From contig NC_134027.1 in assembly GCF_964204645.1 (NCBI RefSeq), positions 11,272,485 to 11,336,484 on the forward strand: a DNA stretch of 64,000 bases. The letters are read 5' to 3'. Source of the stretch: Tubulanus polymorphus. Lineage: Eukaryota; Nemertea; Palaeonemertea; Tubulaniformes; Tubulanidae. The notes beneath the pieces were generated by a model. The model was not told the origin of the DNA. It searched no databases and worked only from the letters and a program-made list of their open reading frames with translations. This document shows positions 34,637-47,334 of this stretch, piece by piece (the first letter of the stretch is position 1; every line of letters begins with the position of its first letter). The position numbers were made by a program, and so were the translations under genes.

Positions 34637-35270
34637 CTCCCTCTCCCTCTCCCTCTCCCTCTCCCTCTCCCTCTCCCTCTCCCTCTCCCTCTCCCTCTCC
34701 CTCTCCCTCTCCCTCTCCCTCTCCCTCTCCCTCTCCCTCTCCCTCTCCCTCTCCCTCTCCCTCTCCCTCTCCCTCTCCCTCTCCCTCTCCCTCTCCCTCT
34801 CCCTCTCCCTCTCCCTCTCCCTCTCCCTCTCCCTCTCCCTCTCCCTCTCCCTCTCCCTCTCCCTCTCCCTCTCCCTCTCCCTCTCCCTCTCCCTCTCCCT
34901 CTCCCTCTCCCTCTCCCTCTCCCTCTCCCTCTCCCTCTCCCTCTCCCTCTCCCTCTCCCTCTCCCTCTCCCTCTCCCTCTCCCTCTCCCTCTCCCTCTCC
35001 CTCTCCCTCTCCCTCTCCCTCTCCCTCTCCCTCTCCCTCTCCCTCTCCCTCTCCCTCTCCCTCTCCCTCTCCCTCTCCCTCTCCCTCTCCCTCTCCCTCT
35101 CCCTCTCCCTCTCCCTCTCCCTCTCCCTCTCCCTCTCCCTCTCCCTCTCCCTCTCCCTCTCCCTCTCCCTCTCCCTCTCCCTCTCCCTCTCCCTCTCCCT
35201 CTCCCTCTCCCTCTCCCTCTCCCTCTCCCTCTCCCTCTCCCTCTCCCGCTCCCGCTCCCGCTCCCGCTCT
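34637..35270. repeat. Hexanucleotide CCCTCT array, about 105 units
   Basis: About 101 CTCCCT units without a visible mismatch (34637-35244) are followed by four CCCGCT units (35245-35268) at the right edge. The strand asymmetry is complete (polypyrimidine plus, polypurine minus), so triplex, i-motif or G-quadruplex structures are possible. Open frames reading through it (Gly-Glu, Arg-Glu or Pro-Leu dipeptides) are a by-product of the repeat. Confidence 0.98.
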
Positions 35271-35711
35271 GAAATTTGCAAAAACAATTTTTATTGGTTC
35301 AAGCGAAAACGACTGTACAAATGACACAACGTTGTGACATTCAGCGACACAGCCAGCGTATCGCGTATCTCATCATCACCGTCTTCATCATCATCATCGA
35401 TTCCTAGTCTGGGAATAATAAAAGCCTCGTGAACGTGACGTCTTTAGATAATAAGTCGCATCTTCCAACTAATAGCGATGATGATCATTACGAAGCCACA
35501 TATAGGCGTGTAGAATTAGTAAGATAAGTGACTTGTTATTGGTTCCCCCATACTCACTTGGAAAAATTATTCAATTAACATGTTGTTTTCCACTTACAGT
35601 TTTTGCTTCCGCACCCTCATTTGCGGTTTACCCCACACTCAAATCAACCTCAGATCTAAATCCAACCTGCATTTCAGAGCTTTTATTATTGATTTCACCG
35701 AACTAGAAATA

Positions 35712-35868
35712 CCGGCCCAACTGTTTACGCGAGCGCCTGTTTGGCCTAACCTAAAACTTCTTGTGTTTTACTTACAATTGGTTCCAGAAGTGACGCATTT
35801 CGATTTATTTTGTTTAGTATGGAGTGAGTGTGATTGCGCTCGCTCGCTAATTAGGCACCGGCCGAATT
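35712..35868 (+). repeat. Degenerate AGCCGCG-family copy lacking ends
   Basis: The GTTTGGCCTAACC, GGTTCCAGAAGTGACGCATTT, TTTAGTATGGAGTGAGTG and CTAATTAGGCACCGGCC blocks follow family order; both termini are gone. Confidence 0.6.
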
Positions 35869-36734
35869 GCGATATCATCTCCGCGTTATCGCGGTTCTTA
35901 AATTTAAAATAATTCACCGAGCGTCACCTAACTGGAAATGACTGAAGGAAGCGACCGAATGAAAGTTGACACCAAAAACTAACATCGGGATGGAAAGTGT
36001 ATTCAACTTCGAATCTGATTAATCACCGGTAATATCCTCGTTGTCGTAGGGGCAATGAAATTTAGTATCACAGACGAGTGCGCGAGTGATAAATGACACG
36101 ATCAAAAACCGTGTTTCCATTTAGTGTTCGACTGTTGTAAAAATCGCGAATCCGACGATCCACATCGGTAACCATCACGCACGATGTATCGAGCGCGATG
36201 GCTCTCATTAATAAACCGCTGGCTCAATCAACCGTAGGCGCTCTAAACCTTAATTAAGAGTCGAGTTTCGATATGGCCAGTGGACAGCTTATGCCTTGTC
36301 GAGAATCAATTACAAACCGTGATCTCGTCGTATCTTATTTGCCCTAATAATTGATTTCTACTCGGTTACATTAGACGGTCTAGCTAGCTTGCTACGCGGT
36401 GCGAGTACCGTCTATATTTTCCATCTGATCGTCATCGATCTCGGCGTCGAGCAATAAAGCGGCAACCGAACCTTTCCAAATAATGAACCACGCAGCCAGA
36501 CGGTTTTTTTTATGGAAGAAGAATTACGCGAGCGCGTTGGTATGAAGTTTATCTGTTTAGATAAGAGGCGGCGATGTTAGATAAATCGATCTCTTTGAAT
36601 AACTGATAACAAGCGAAATGTTTACCCTTTGTAGTTGATATCATTAAAGAAATCGACGCGTAAATCACTAGCCGTCCCATTAGACGGCGGGTCATTTCTA
36701 ACTTCATTCCTCAAATAATTGTTCATCATCATCA

Positions 36735-36772
36735 AAAATAATGATAATAATAATAATAATTCTAATAATAAT
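36735..36772 (+). repeat. AAT/GATAAT microsatellite
   Basis: A run of AAT triplets with ATG and TTCT interruptions. Confidence 0.8.
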
Positions 36773-37855
36773 CTTCATTCTTCAAAGAAATGGAAACACT
36801 TTAACATAATATTCATACATAGATATAAATACAAGTATGAATCGTGCCGTTATCAATTGAAGGAATCAAGTGAAGCAAACGCTTGTTGATCTGGGCATCC
36901 ACACTACACCCACTCATCGCAAATATTCACGGATTCACACACAAGATATAGTATAGTAAACACGGCTGAAAAATAATGACGAAGACGAGATACGTTTCTA
37001 GTAGCATTCGTTCGAAAAATGCTTGACAAGTAATAATACGTTGTCATCGGCGCGGTTTTCACCGGGCTCATCGTCGCTGAACTGTTATAAAACCAACAGT
37101 GATGAAAACCGACGCGCACCGTCGCAATAACACGGCTAAATGAAGTGCGTCAAATCGTTGACGTATGCTACGTGATAATTGAAGCGTGAAATTTGAAGAA
37201 GCCGCCGAAATTGAGGATGAATATCTTTGAACGATGGCCCGTCGACTTGGATCGAGCGTCAAAAATGGTATTTACAACGATATCAAGGTCGGGTTCACGT
37301 AGAATGAGGTTAAGCATTAACAATGATCGCCCCTATATATCAAAGGTCGGTTGCCTGAGAATGATTTACGGGGGCATAATTTTTCGACGTAAAGTTGACG
37401 CGAAGCATGGTCTTAAGAAGATATGAGGATTCTACGGTCATGTCTGACTGACGAACAACATTTGTTCATCCGAGCATCAAATGTGTGATAGAGCGCGATA
37501 ACGCAATAACGCACAGAGGGGCAATACGCCTTATGCCCCCTGAGCGCCATGCACCGAGTAAATGCCGATAAACAAGAAACGCAGTATACCGAAATATCGA
37601 AACAAGAAAGAAACATTGTTTCCATGTGCAACGATGTCAGAGTAGGGAAACAAGAAATGCAATAACTAATAACGTGACTGATCAAAATCACTGCCAGTTC
37701 GATATCACGTGATCACTACAGGCGCTGTTGGTTTGCTTCAGTATGTTTATTGTTTCACAAGTGGGCTTGGGGGGGTATAGTGGGGTTGAGTACGAAACTG
37801 GGCTTGGCACTAGGAACTACGCGTGTCAATTGTGTAAACTAACAAATTTGATTCA

Positions 37856-38136
37856 TTAAAACCTTTTCAGTGCATCTACACCCCAGTGCAGTGTATATAT
37901 CCATATATACATTTTGCTAGTACACCGCATCACAGCATTATTATAAGTTATTGATATTATTAGTTGTTGACAGTGTTAAAAGATGGTAGCATCTGTCAAA
38001 CAGTAAAATTTCAGTAACTAATGGTACACAGCGACCCAGTGTAGACGCACTAAAACAGTATGGCTGTTATTTTGAAAACTTTCTATATTATCTCAAGCAC
38101 TTTCAGGTACTAATCGGTGAGCACTGAAAGGGTTAA
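37856..38136 (+). mobile_element. piggyBac-like MITE, TTAA-flanked
   Basis: Left TTAA-AACCTTTTCAGTGCATC and right GCACTGAAAGGG-TTAA. The interior has CTACACC-CAGTG-GGTGTA palindromes like 49301-49596, in the same orientation. Confidence 0.8.
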
Positions 38137-38258
38137 GGAGGACAACTATAGTACATTGAACAGCAGAACCTAATTAAAAAGAATATGGTTCTAACAAGTT
38201 AATCAGATATGAGAAACGAAAAAATTCAATCAGCAATAAATCAAACTAATCAAGCTTT

Positions 38259-38550
38259 AGCAACCATCACACAAGCATTTATCACCCAGGCCAACTATTC
38301 ACACGGGTACCAAATTGGCCTTTTTGACCAAAAAAGTTGAACCAGGCCTGTGCCTTATTCAGTATGGGTCAATTTAGCCTACAAATGCTAACTGGTTCCG
38401 GAAGTGATTCACTTCACTACGTCAGGGCATTGTTTAGTATCGAGTGAGTGGTTTGCGTGCAGACACAATCTCTAATTAGCTACGCGCCAAATTTGACTCG
38501 GGTCTGATCGGGGTAAGTTAGACCCAGGCCGAATCGTTCGCGTGTGATGA
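38259..38550 (+). mobile_element. AGCCGCG-family element, near full length
   Basis: It starts AGCAACCATCACACAAGC and runs through the complete family body to TTCGCGTGTGATGAAGAAC. Both ends are mutated but the length and block order are complete. Confidence 0.7.
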
Positions 38551-39329
38551 AGAACGATTTACTGGCGAGCCGGACCTAGTGGTAGCGTGTCTAATACGCA
38601 GTCGATATTAATTCGTCTCGTGCTGCGCTTTGCGAGTTTGATTGTTTAATGGTTATCCGATAATCATAAATACACAAACCATTCCGCACGAAGGAAATGG
38701 GCAAATTTGTCTGTATAAACACGCGGGTGATGCGTTACTACTTTAGATCGAGTCGAATGCCCGGGTTAGCCGCCGAATACGTATGTGAACTCCGGTCTAC
38801 TACCGATACGGCGAATGTTTGTCTGCCCTTAAATGACTCGATTTCCCACAGGTCGTAAAATATTTTATTATCCCACGCATTTCATTTTCACGAAAACGCT
38901 TCGAAATTGATTCCACGCGATAAAAAAATAGGAAATGATGATACGGACTATATGAATCATTAATGAATCATTAACGCTTTTATTTCTATTGAACTCAAGT
39001 ATTTAGTTTACTATAGCGACCTACTGTTTGATTTAATGGTTTATCTTTGAGTTTGACTAGATGTCATTGGGTACAAGTCGAATAAGGATTCAGGGTCCCT
39101 TAGTCATAATAGAATTGAATTGTTGAAGGGGCTCACAGCAAATTGGGCATTTACTATATCCCAATATATATCACTATATATTTACTATATATATGGCAAA
39201 TGAAATGTATATTTCTATTTCTAAGTCAGTTAGAATGAGAAGGTCATTATTGAAAACCAGAATACAATCTAGATTGTTGTACTTTGGGCAGGCTCTACAT
39301 AAACGGATTATCAAGGTTCTGATTCAACC

Positions 39330-39450
39330 AAAAATTAGGCCTCGTGCGACCTTCTTGGCCAGGCCAAATTCGCCCCACGTCAAACAGGCACGGGCCCACT
39401 TGGCGAACAGTTGACCCAGGAATAATCTGGTTATGGGCCAAAAAGGTTCG
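39330..39450 (-). repeat. AGCCGCG-family fragment, reversed
   Basis: GGCCAGGCCAAATTCGCCCC, CAAACAGGCACGGGCCCACTTGGC and GAACAGTTGACC are the reverse of the family's left third. Confidence 0.55.
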
Positions 39451-41023
39451 TTTGATGGCAGCTCAAGTGTGGTATTTTCTATAACAAACAACACAGACAA
39501 ACGGCCATTGGCCATCGGGTGGATTCCCGCCTTAATCCCCAACGCACATGGCATGTTTTTTGTTTCATCAAAAAGAAACCATGTTTTGCTGCTCCCAAAC
39601 TATCATACGTATGATCAACACACATGGCATAATAGAAATGCGCATAAAACAGATTTCGCACCATGTTATCCATAGCACAACAATACACACGGTTATTCCG
39701 TGGGCTATATTTCTCGGTTTTGGTTTTTTCGGTAATATAAGCCTCTCGAATAGGTCTCGAATATCTTTGTCATGTATATAAACATTAAATACTGCTTTCT
39801 AGATATGTTACTCCTCGCGTGAATGTAGTTCCATCGTTATTCACATCAAGTGGAAAAAACATTTTTCCCGTGCCATGTGTGCTGGGCTTTAGTAGAAATT
39901 TAATATACCGTAATCACCAACCCTAGATACCGATTTCTAGATGTCTAAGTGTGAATATAGCTTATACATAAATCATGAATCTAAAAAGGACTGTATACAT
40001 TTTTTCATTTGGAATTTCATTCCCGTTTCTAATAAGCTCGGTAAGCCTCGTCTAAGTATACTCAACACTAAATACCCAAGTATGAATGTAGGTTATATCA
40101 GAAAGACTATCACCATTAAACCGAAATCCGAAACAAGCCCGGCGCGCGCGCACTTGCATTTTATCACAAAAGACGGCATTAAAATTCATTACAGAATTCT
40201 CGGTCCCGCCGATCGTCGTCAGACCCCCCCGCGCGCGTCAGTCTGTTATTTCATCCGACGCAATCGAATATTCGCAGCGCCGTTTTAGAACACGCACTCC
40301 ATTAACCAATTATCCACCGCGAAGACTAAATCCTCGTGGCTTTACATAAAATGTAATATGGCTATGTTTTCGATCTTCAAAGCGCTAACCGAGATGATAT
40401 TATCAGCGAATTTGCTTTATGATTTTAAGGCGTGCGCTGGCGTCGTCGTCTCAAAGCCGCGGCGGCAAATTACATTTCGTGTACATACGGTATGATTCAA
40501 TCACATAAGTAAGATCCCAATACTTTCCGTCTCTTATTTCGTCGCCTCGCATCATCGTAGCCCGGTTACTTTAATCTCGCCTTTGGCCAAATTCCAGAAA
40601 ATCTTTATCTAAAAAGACTACTGGACGAGCTGATATTACACGGTATTGATTAAGGCGTTTTAGGCGTATCGATATTGTGTAGCGTCGTTCAACGAGCATA
40701 ACGATGAAAACACGAAACGTTTTATCAGCGATGTAAGCGTTTAAGTGCCGAGAAACACAATTTCCGAAGAAAAACATACATTTTTTATCTCTCACCCCGC
40801 CTCGAGCCACATAAGGCTTTTTTTTAGATTATTTGAAGTATGGATCCACCACCCAGAATTCTGCATCTTTTTTAGTACTCCTTCGTGTTTTCATCACAAA
40901 AAAATCTTCATTTTATTTTTTCCCCGTTCCCTTCCATTTTAAACTGCCTATAACGAAAAAGATTATTCTATTTCTAACCTTTTCCCTTCGCCCCATTTTT
41001 TCCTGAAAAAATCTGTACTCCAA

Positions 41024-41729
41024 GTTTAATTAGCGCTTTGATTGGGTGTCGCTAGCTATCTCGCCAGACGGCGTGACATAAGCCGCGATCCGACAGGCAT
41101 TTTTGGCCAGGGACAAATCTAGCCCAACCAAGTCGGACCAGGCCCGAGCTGAATTTTAGCATTTGTTTGAGCCTTTTTTAGTATGGAGTGAGTGGTTTGT
41201 GTGTGAGCGCTCTCTCTAACTAGGCACGGGTTAAAATCTGGCTCGAGTCCGATCTGGGCCAAACTGTCTCCGTGTGATCGTGGCCTAATAGTGGGTCTTG
41301 GAGAGGTATATTAGTGTACTTGATGGCGATTTGGTAATTTGTTTATTCGAATTCAGAATTAGATGTTATCGTTTTACCTGTAAATAGATTATCAAGCTAG
41401 ATAGTTTACGCTCTGCTTGTAATGTTTTTGGCGATGAACTAGATTTCATTTTTGTTTGCACTCTACTTAATGAAATCCGCGAAAAACCATATCAATTCGA
41501 ACACTATTCAGAATATCCCAAAACCCAGTTATATTAGCTAAATTCATCAAAATAGGCTTAGATGAAGATAAAGATCGCTCCAATAGTTAATGTATGGTAA
41601 ATAGCCCTGTTCGACATTATGGGCCGGGCTAAATTGGGCCCGGGTCAAAACGCTCGTGTAATAGCGGCTTACGTCACGCCGTCTGGTGAGGTAGCTTTTA
41701 GCAACGCCCGATCGAAGCGCTAATTAAAC
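41024..41729. mobile_element. About 0.7-kb composite element with roughly 70-bp inverted arms
   Basis: The left arm (41024-41091) has TTTAATTAGCGC, CGCCAGACGGCGTGAC and the AGCCGC family start. It is matched inverted by 41661-41729 (GCGGCTTACGTCACGCC to GCGCTAATTAAAC). Just inside the arms are an AGCCGCG copy (41081-41286) and a reversed fragment (41618-41674). Confidence 0.7.
41081..41286 (+). mobile_element. AGCCGCG-family element inside the inverted repeat
   Basis: It starts AGCCGCGATCCGACAGGC and ends CTCCGTGTGATCGTGGC. The mid-left body is partly deleted. Confidence 0.7.
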
Positions 41730-42232
41730 GTGCTCATGCTTCGCCCGCGCCGATGCTGGAAAATAATAACAATACGTAACGCCGCTGACCGATTTAAGCG
41801 ACACTAACACGCAATTTACGAGAGCTATCAGAGGCGCACGATCGTAGAACAACTGAAACTAATTGAGTCTCGATAGTACATCAAATCCGATACATATAAT
41901 TTCATCGAGTGTAAGGGAAAGAGCGGTCATGCGTTCAGTCGTCGTAGATTACAATGAACGTTCAATAATTCATCGTCTAATCTTAATTCGATTATAGCGC
42001 GCGACGACGAAATCGCCGCCGGTATTTGGCGACATTTTTTTTCCTCAGCTGCGGCGCCGGATAATGTCCTAAATCCATAGCAGAACTGACAACTCATTAT
42101 TTCTTTTTGGGCCCAGTTTTCAACACGATTGAGCGTAATTTCAGCGTACCTTTGGCATCATAAATAGTAATTCGATTGAAAATATATCTGATTTCAAGAA
42201 TATACTATAATACCCTGAATGAAATCATTCCT

Positions 42233-42440
42233 TATCATGTTTTCGGTGTTCATATCATACACGTTAATTCTACAATTTCCCATGGCCATTTTTCCTGAGC
42301 ATCTTTCCTCAATTCCTCAAGAGCTTAGTAGCAGTCAGGTCTGATTCAATAAATGAGGGTACATTGGATCCTCCGTTTTTCAAACAAGAATAGACACTCT
42401 TATTAATCCGCATTCATACTCAAAACTCACAGGTATGTAC
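42233..42440 (+). repeat. GTTTTCGGTG...CAAAACTCA repeat, copy 1
   Basis: It shares ATGTTTTCGGTG, CTCAAGAGCTTA, GTCAGGTCTG, GGGTACATTGGATCCTCCG and AATAGACACTCTTATTAATC with 46262-46470. Downstream of both copies is TA-rich dinucleotide sequence. Confidence 0.75.
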
Positions 42441-43153
42441 TGATATACACACATGATGAGGTCCTAAATCTTTTTTTATTTGAACGAAAAGAAAAAAACG
42501 CGATATAACACGCGACGGATCGATTGCTCAATCCTCTGCGAAGTATGACTGAATTATAACAAGTGATTCGAGAACGAGCGTTGCCCCGGGGGTGGGGGAA
42601 GAACTCACGAGTACTACGACGAGGACTACGATCGCGGCTGATGATAACTACTTGATCGGATTATACCCGCGCGGCGCGCACACGCATGCCATGGCTACGA
42701 GGGCCTCTAACCGTGCGCGATACGTAACGCGATCGCTTGAACGAGCAACGAACCGTTACCCGGCTCGATGGGATACGTTCGTCGTCGTCGCGTCTATTTT
42801 TCATTTCAAACGGGAAATGAGACGGAAATCAGCGCATCTCATTACAAGAGAACAGCAGGCGCGCTCCGTTAAAAACCTCGTTGAAGCGAGACATCGTCGT
42901 CGTCGTCGGTTGGCTATCACTTTTTGCAGATTATTATTATGAACGAACGAACAATAAATTATAGCTTATCTCGTCGTTGCCAGGTGTAGACGGATGTCTT
43001 TTCGCGACTAACGCAGGTATCGTCGTTCGGCTGCCTCGTCCTACCCCTCGGTAGACAAATAGACAATTTATCGCTGTCTTTCAAATTGATAACTCGAATC
43101 ACTTTCATAGGTGGTTGATTGAATACCCGACTTAAGGGTGATCCGGGGACAAG

Positions 43154-43222
43154 AGCCGCAATCACACGAGCACTTTTGGCCTGGAATGACTGCTCATACG
43201 GGTACCAAATGGGCCCGAGCCC
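43154..43222 (+). repeat. AGCCGCG-family left end
   Basis: AGCCGCAATCACACGAGCAC through GGGTACCAAATGGGCCCGAGCC, then abrupt divergence. Confidence 0.65.
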
Positions 43223-43477
43223 AAGAACCCAATAAGTTTACTAAGTTTATACCAGAGTTCAAAGGAAAGGTGTTCTCCATGCCACCGTAAAGATGCAGAT
43301 GGTGATGAAATTGACAAAAAGGGGGAGTCTCAGAGAATACCCTTATTCCAAAATTGTCCTTTTGTTTTACAGAAACTACCCTTACGGTATTTATTTTTTG
43401 TTTTTTGGACAATATTGTTGTATTCTTTTTGAATAAAGTGCTTTGCGAAGTCTGAGAAGAATTCCACCCAACTCTTA

Positions 43478-43688
43478 TGAATAGCAGGCATACCGCTATA
43501 ATGCACCTACACAGTGTGGTGCGGTGTATCACTAGTTACTAATATTTCACTATGTTTGACAGGTGCTGCCATCATACATAACAGACAAAAAATACTGATG
43601 ACATCAATACACTGTGATGCCAAGTGCTAGCAAAGTCATCACTGATTTTATACACCGCACTGCGGTGTAGACGCACTGAAAGGGCTAA
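43478..43688 (-). repeat. piggyBac-like MITE, one end missing
   Basis: It corresponds to the right two thirds of 16227-16532, from ATACCGCTATAATGCA to the CACTGAAAGGG-CTAA end. The right TTAA has mutated to CTAA. Confidence 0.7.
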
Positions 43689-45238
43689 CAGGACTTAAAA
43701 ACGGCCACCATACAACTAATTGTGCCAAATCCCTTGTGCCGAATGCCTTCATCTATACAATGAAGGATAATCTACGCGAAAATTGAGCATTTTCATCAAT
43801 GGAGCACATAATAGTATGAACTCGATATCAAGGTAGCGTCTTTTTAGTTTCGGTGACTGAAAATAGCGATAATGACGATAATAAGGCCGATAATATCGTC
43901 GAGTAAAACGAGGCACAGCAACGCGCGAGTAGCAAAAAAAAACTCGACGACTCGACGAGATGCCAGTTGAGTGTTTACGAGATCGAGAACGTCGCACGCT
44001 GAGTCAGTACTGTTGACCGACGATACGAGCAGTTCGTAAGTGCTGACGGTATGTTTAATGACATCGATACGAGAGGCAGAAAGACGTTGTTGGGCGGCTA
44101 TTATTGCTATCAGACGCGGCTGTTAGTGACGGCAGATGGAACAGTTCTATGGATAGTCGTCAATGTCTTTAACCCTCATACGAACGGAAAATGACACTCC
44201 TGAACCGTGCGACTTTTGTTGGGAACGCAGTGGCATATCCTTGGCCTAGGTTTCAAAGGAAATCAAAGTTACCCCTGGGGATAAGTCCTCCACCAGGATC
44301 CAGTTCCACAGTTATGAGTTAAAGGTAACCCTGAGTTTAATCAATAGATTTTTGATGAGTTAACTCGAGAGACAAATCTAAACTCAGAACTACGGAACTG
44401 TGTCCTGGTTGACAACCACTGTAGTAGCAATGAGAAAGGGTAGCAATTACTGACATATTTTTCAAAAAATATCCAGGGATGGTTTTGCCACAAATTCATA
44501 AATACACCAAAATCAAAGGCGTATTTCTTGAAATCTGAGCGCTGAAGCAGCAGCACAAATGGACATTGAAATTGTAGCCTAGGGAGATCCATTTTATAGT
44601 TACTTTGATGCCACCTCCATTTCATTCACGTGGAAAACATAAATCCCTCGCGTGAAGGTATAGCGTACTGCACCACCCCTCGATATAGAAGACGATATCA
44701 GCAGGTTGAACTTTTTCATATTTCATAACGATTTTCAGTCGTTAATGAAGAGAAACTGATACACGCGAAACAACCTACGTGGCAGGTGGCAACGAATCTT
44801 GATAAGTAGGAAATAATGCGAATGAGACTAACTATAATGCGTCTTGTTCGATGCGTTTAACAGTTTTCACGGGCAATAACCGACATCGAAACGACACCGA
44901 TAAAATCTCCGTCTAAGCCCATTAAACGATTCTATAAAAAGCAACTAATACTCGTTTTAGTGCCGCGATAGTACTCGTTTCTGCTATCGGACACGCGACA
45001 CGAAATAAATCTAAGTGGCCGAAGCTGACGAGTGATGTCCAATCGATATTTGATTCTCCTTTTACCGGAAGCGTACGTTTTTGTTTTTCGCGATATGCCT
45101 ATCAGAATAGCACTAGAAATAGACGTTGAAACAGGTGGGCCGATGCTTTCGCACCTAAGCACGAAACCTTAGCACGAATACGCGTTTTACATCAATCCAC
45201 ATTCATTCAAATCGGGATTGAGATGTATTTGTGTCGAC

Positions 45239-45500
45239 AGCCGCGATTGGGCCAAAATTGGCACGGATCATGTAGCCCACAAACCCACCTCCTAAACCAC
45301 TCACTCGATACTAAACAATGCTTAAACAAAGCGAAGTGAGTTACTTCCAGAATTAGTTGTGATTCACACGCAATTATTTGACCCGTGCTAAAATTTGGGT
45401 CGAGCCTGGTCCGACGATTATGTTTCGGCACGCACTCATTTGGCACCTGTTTTAGGAGCTGCGATCACAAGAGTTTTTGGTCCGATCAAAATGGGCCCAC
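45239..45500 (-). mobile_element. AGCCGCG-family element, reversed
   Basis: It starts AGCCGCGATTGGGCC and ends with GAGCTGCGATCACAAGAG plus GGGCCCACGC. The body is in reverse family order (CACTCGATACTAAACAATG, GTGAGTTACTTCC). Confidence 0.65.
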
Positions 45501-46145
45501 GCTAGCAATCACTAGCAAAAAAGCAACAGGAAAACGATGATAGAATTTTTTGAATCACTCTCAATATTGGCACAACTTAAGCAGGCTTACTAAGCGCCGA
45601 ATCACGTGTGAACGCAACTCGCTCTGTAACCGCGGTATTCTGGCATATTCGGCACTAAACCTCGTAAGCCCAGAATCCCACGCGAAACGTAGCCTATTTT
45701 CGCCAGGTAGAATCTGGATCTATCGAGACCTAGTGATCTTGCAAGTTGCTAGATGTGAATTCAACAAATGTGGATCCATTCCATTTGCCTTTTTTCAAAT
45801 TGTAGACATTCTAAAACGGCATTCACTCTCCAGCGTACACGGGAAGTTTTAAAAAAAATTGGGCCAAACTGAACTCTAAACGGGGGCCCCCAGGTCACCT
45901 TACGATGCAACGGAACTAGGAACAATTATCGCTAATTGCAGTCATTAATGATTTAAATGACTAACCACGACCATATCACGCCAAAACTTCCGCATAAATA
46001 GATTCTGAAAAATAAACACCCTGCAGCACCTCCCAATCATCGCGTTCAGTGTCCTCCTACCCAGGAAGAACATTTCGCCGACGAAACTGATCTATATTTC
46101 AACTTCCCCAAAAAATTGATGCCTTCTTCTTCCTTGCTACCGAGC

Positions 46146-46470
46146 TTAAAAGTTGACCCGGCCTTTTTCCTACATTCCTTAAGAGCTTAGTAGCGGTCAG
46201 GTCTGTAAACATAGATTCAGTGAATAACGGGTATGTTGGATCCTCATTTTTTAAAACAAGTATAGACACTCATGTTTTCGGTGATCATATCGTACATGTA
46301 ATTGCACGATTTCCATTGGCCATTTTCCCTGAGCATTTTTCCAAAATTACTCAAGAGCTTACTAGCGGTCAGGTCTGTAAACAGATTCAATAAATGAGGG
46401 TACATTGGATCCTCCGTTTTTTCAAACAAGAATAGACACTCTTATTAATCCGCATTCATACGCAAAACTC
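46146..46470 (+). repeat. GTTTTCGGTG...CAAAACTCA repeat, partial plus full copy in tandem
   Basis: A partial copy (46146-46262, from CCGGCCTTTTTCCTAC) runs directly into a full copy (46262-46470). Both carry AAGAGCTTA-TAGCGGTCAGGTCTG and TAGACACTC. Confidence 0.7.

Positions 46471-46476
<6 letters not shown>

Positions 46477-46554
<78 letters not shown>
46477..46554. repeat. TA dinucleotide array, about 78 bp
   Basis: Pure AT/TA alternation, followed by CGTATATATACATGTATATA. Confidence 0.97.
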
Positions 46555-46556
<2 letters not shown>

Positions 46557-46828
46557 TATATATACATGTATATACTCGAGTGTCTGCTTTCCAAATCCTG
46601 AAGTTAGGTTAAATCACAATAAATGTAGAAACTGGCCTGTGGCGAGCAGAAATAATAGCTGTCTTCATGAGGACGGGTAGCGTTTAAATTGGTTCAATCA
46701 TTCGGAAATCTATAAGCCCGAAAGCGAAATTGTACGCCATCCGAACTACTTGATTTCATGACGATGACGAATTCTGACGGAATGTAGCCCCTGTGTGTAG
46801 CGAGAAGCTTATTGCATTTACACATATC

Positions 46829-47065
46829 TATGGTGGCTGATTCGGGCCTAAGCCGATATTTTTCGAGCATGAAAAATCTAGAAACAAATTTGATAGTGAG
46901 AAAAGAAATATTTAGTGCAAGAAAATAAATTATTTGCTTTCTCGCCCAACATATTTGTTTTCCTGGTTAATATCTGTTTTGGCGGGGCAAGAAAACCAAC
47001 TTTGGCAGGGTCAATATCAACGGTGAGTAAAAAAATATTTAGAGGGCCGAAATGTTTGCCACCGT
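46829..47065. repeat. TATGGTGGCTGATTC element, copy 1
   Basis: The left end TATGGTGGCTGATTCGGGCC is identical in type to 57590-57817. The right end GGGCCGAAATGTTTGCCACC is a partial complement. The interior is A-rich. Confidence 0.55.
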
Positions 47066-47334
47066 ACGTATCTATGTATATGTACCCATTTTGTCTAACA
47101 AATCACAAGGTGTAGCATGCTAGTCAAACCATCAGAAAAATCTTCAACCGCGTACACACACATATAAAGTAAGCTGGATAGGTTTAAACTATCGCGAAAA
47201 CTTTTGATCAATGCTGCGAAACTAAGTCGGCTAGGTCGACGCGAAAGAAACTCGATAATTGCGCACTGATAACATGGTCCGGATTTTTTCTTAAGCTACC
47301 AGCGTGGAAATTGATTAGGTTAAAATTGATGAAA

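Larger units (their letters stand above)
35271..41023. other. Gene-free region between the CCCTCT array and the 41-kb inverted repeat
   Basis: No recognisable gene. It holds AGCCGCG-family copies or fragments (35712-35868, 38259-38550, 39330-39450), a piggyBac-like MITE (37856-38136), an AAT-rich microsatellite (36735-36772) and AT-rich unassigned DNA. Confidence 0.5.
41730..46145. other. Gene-free region with scattered repeats
   Basis: No recognisable gene. Repeats listed separately are 42233-42440, 43154-43222, 43478-43688 and 45239-45500. GC- and CpG-rich stretches around 42590-42940 and 43910-44150 encode only uninformative open frames. Confidence 0.45.

Noticed and set aside
34497-35327. 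Long open frames through the CCCTCT array (Gly-Glu, Arg-Glu and Pro-Leu repeats on both strands)
   Set aside because: A hexanucleotide repeat has no stops in several frames at once; there is no flanking domain, splice or promoter evidence.
39941-40288. 115-codon plus-strand frame
   Set aside because: No domain or compositional signature and no splice context; frames of this length occur by chance in this DNA.
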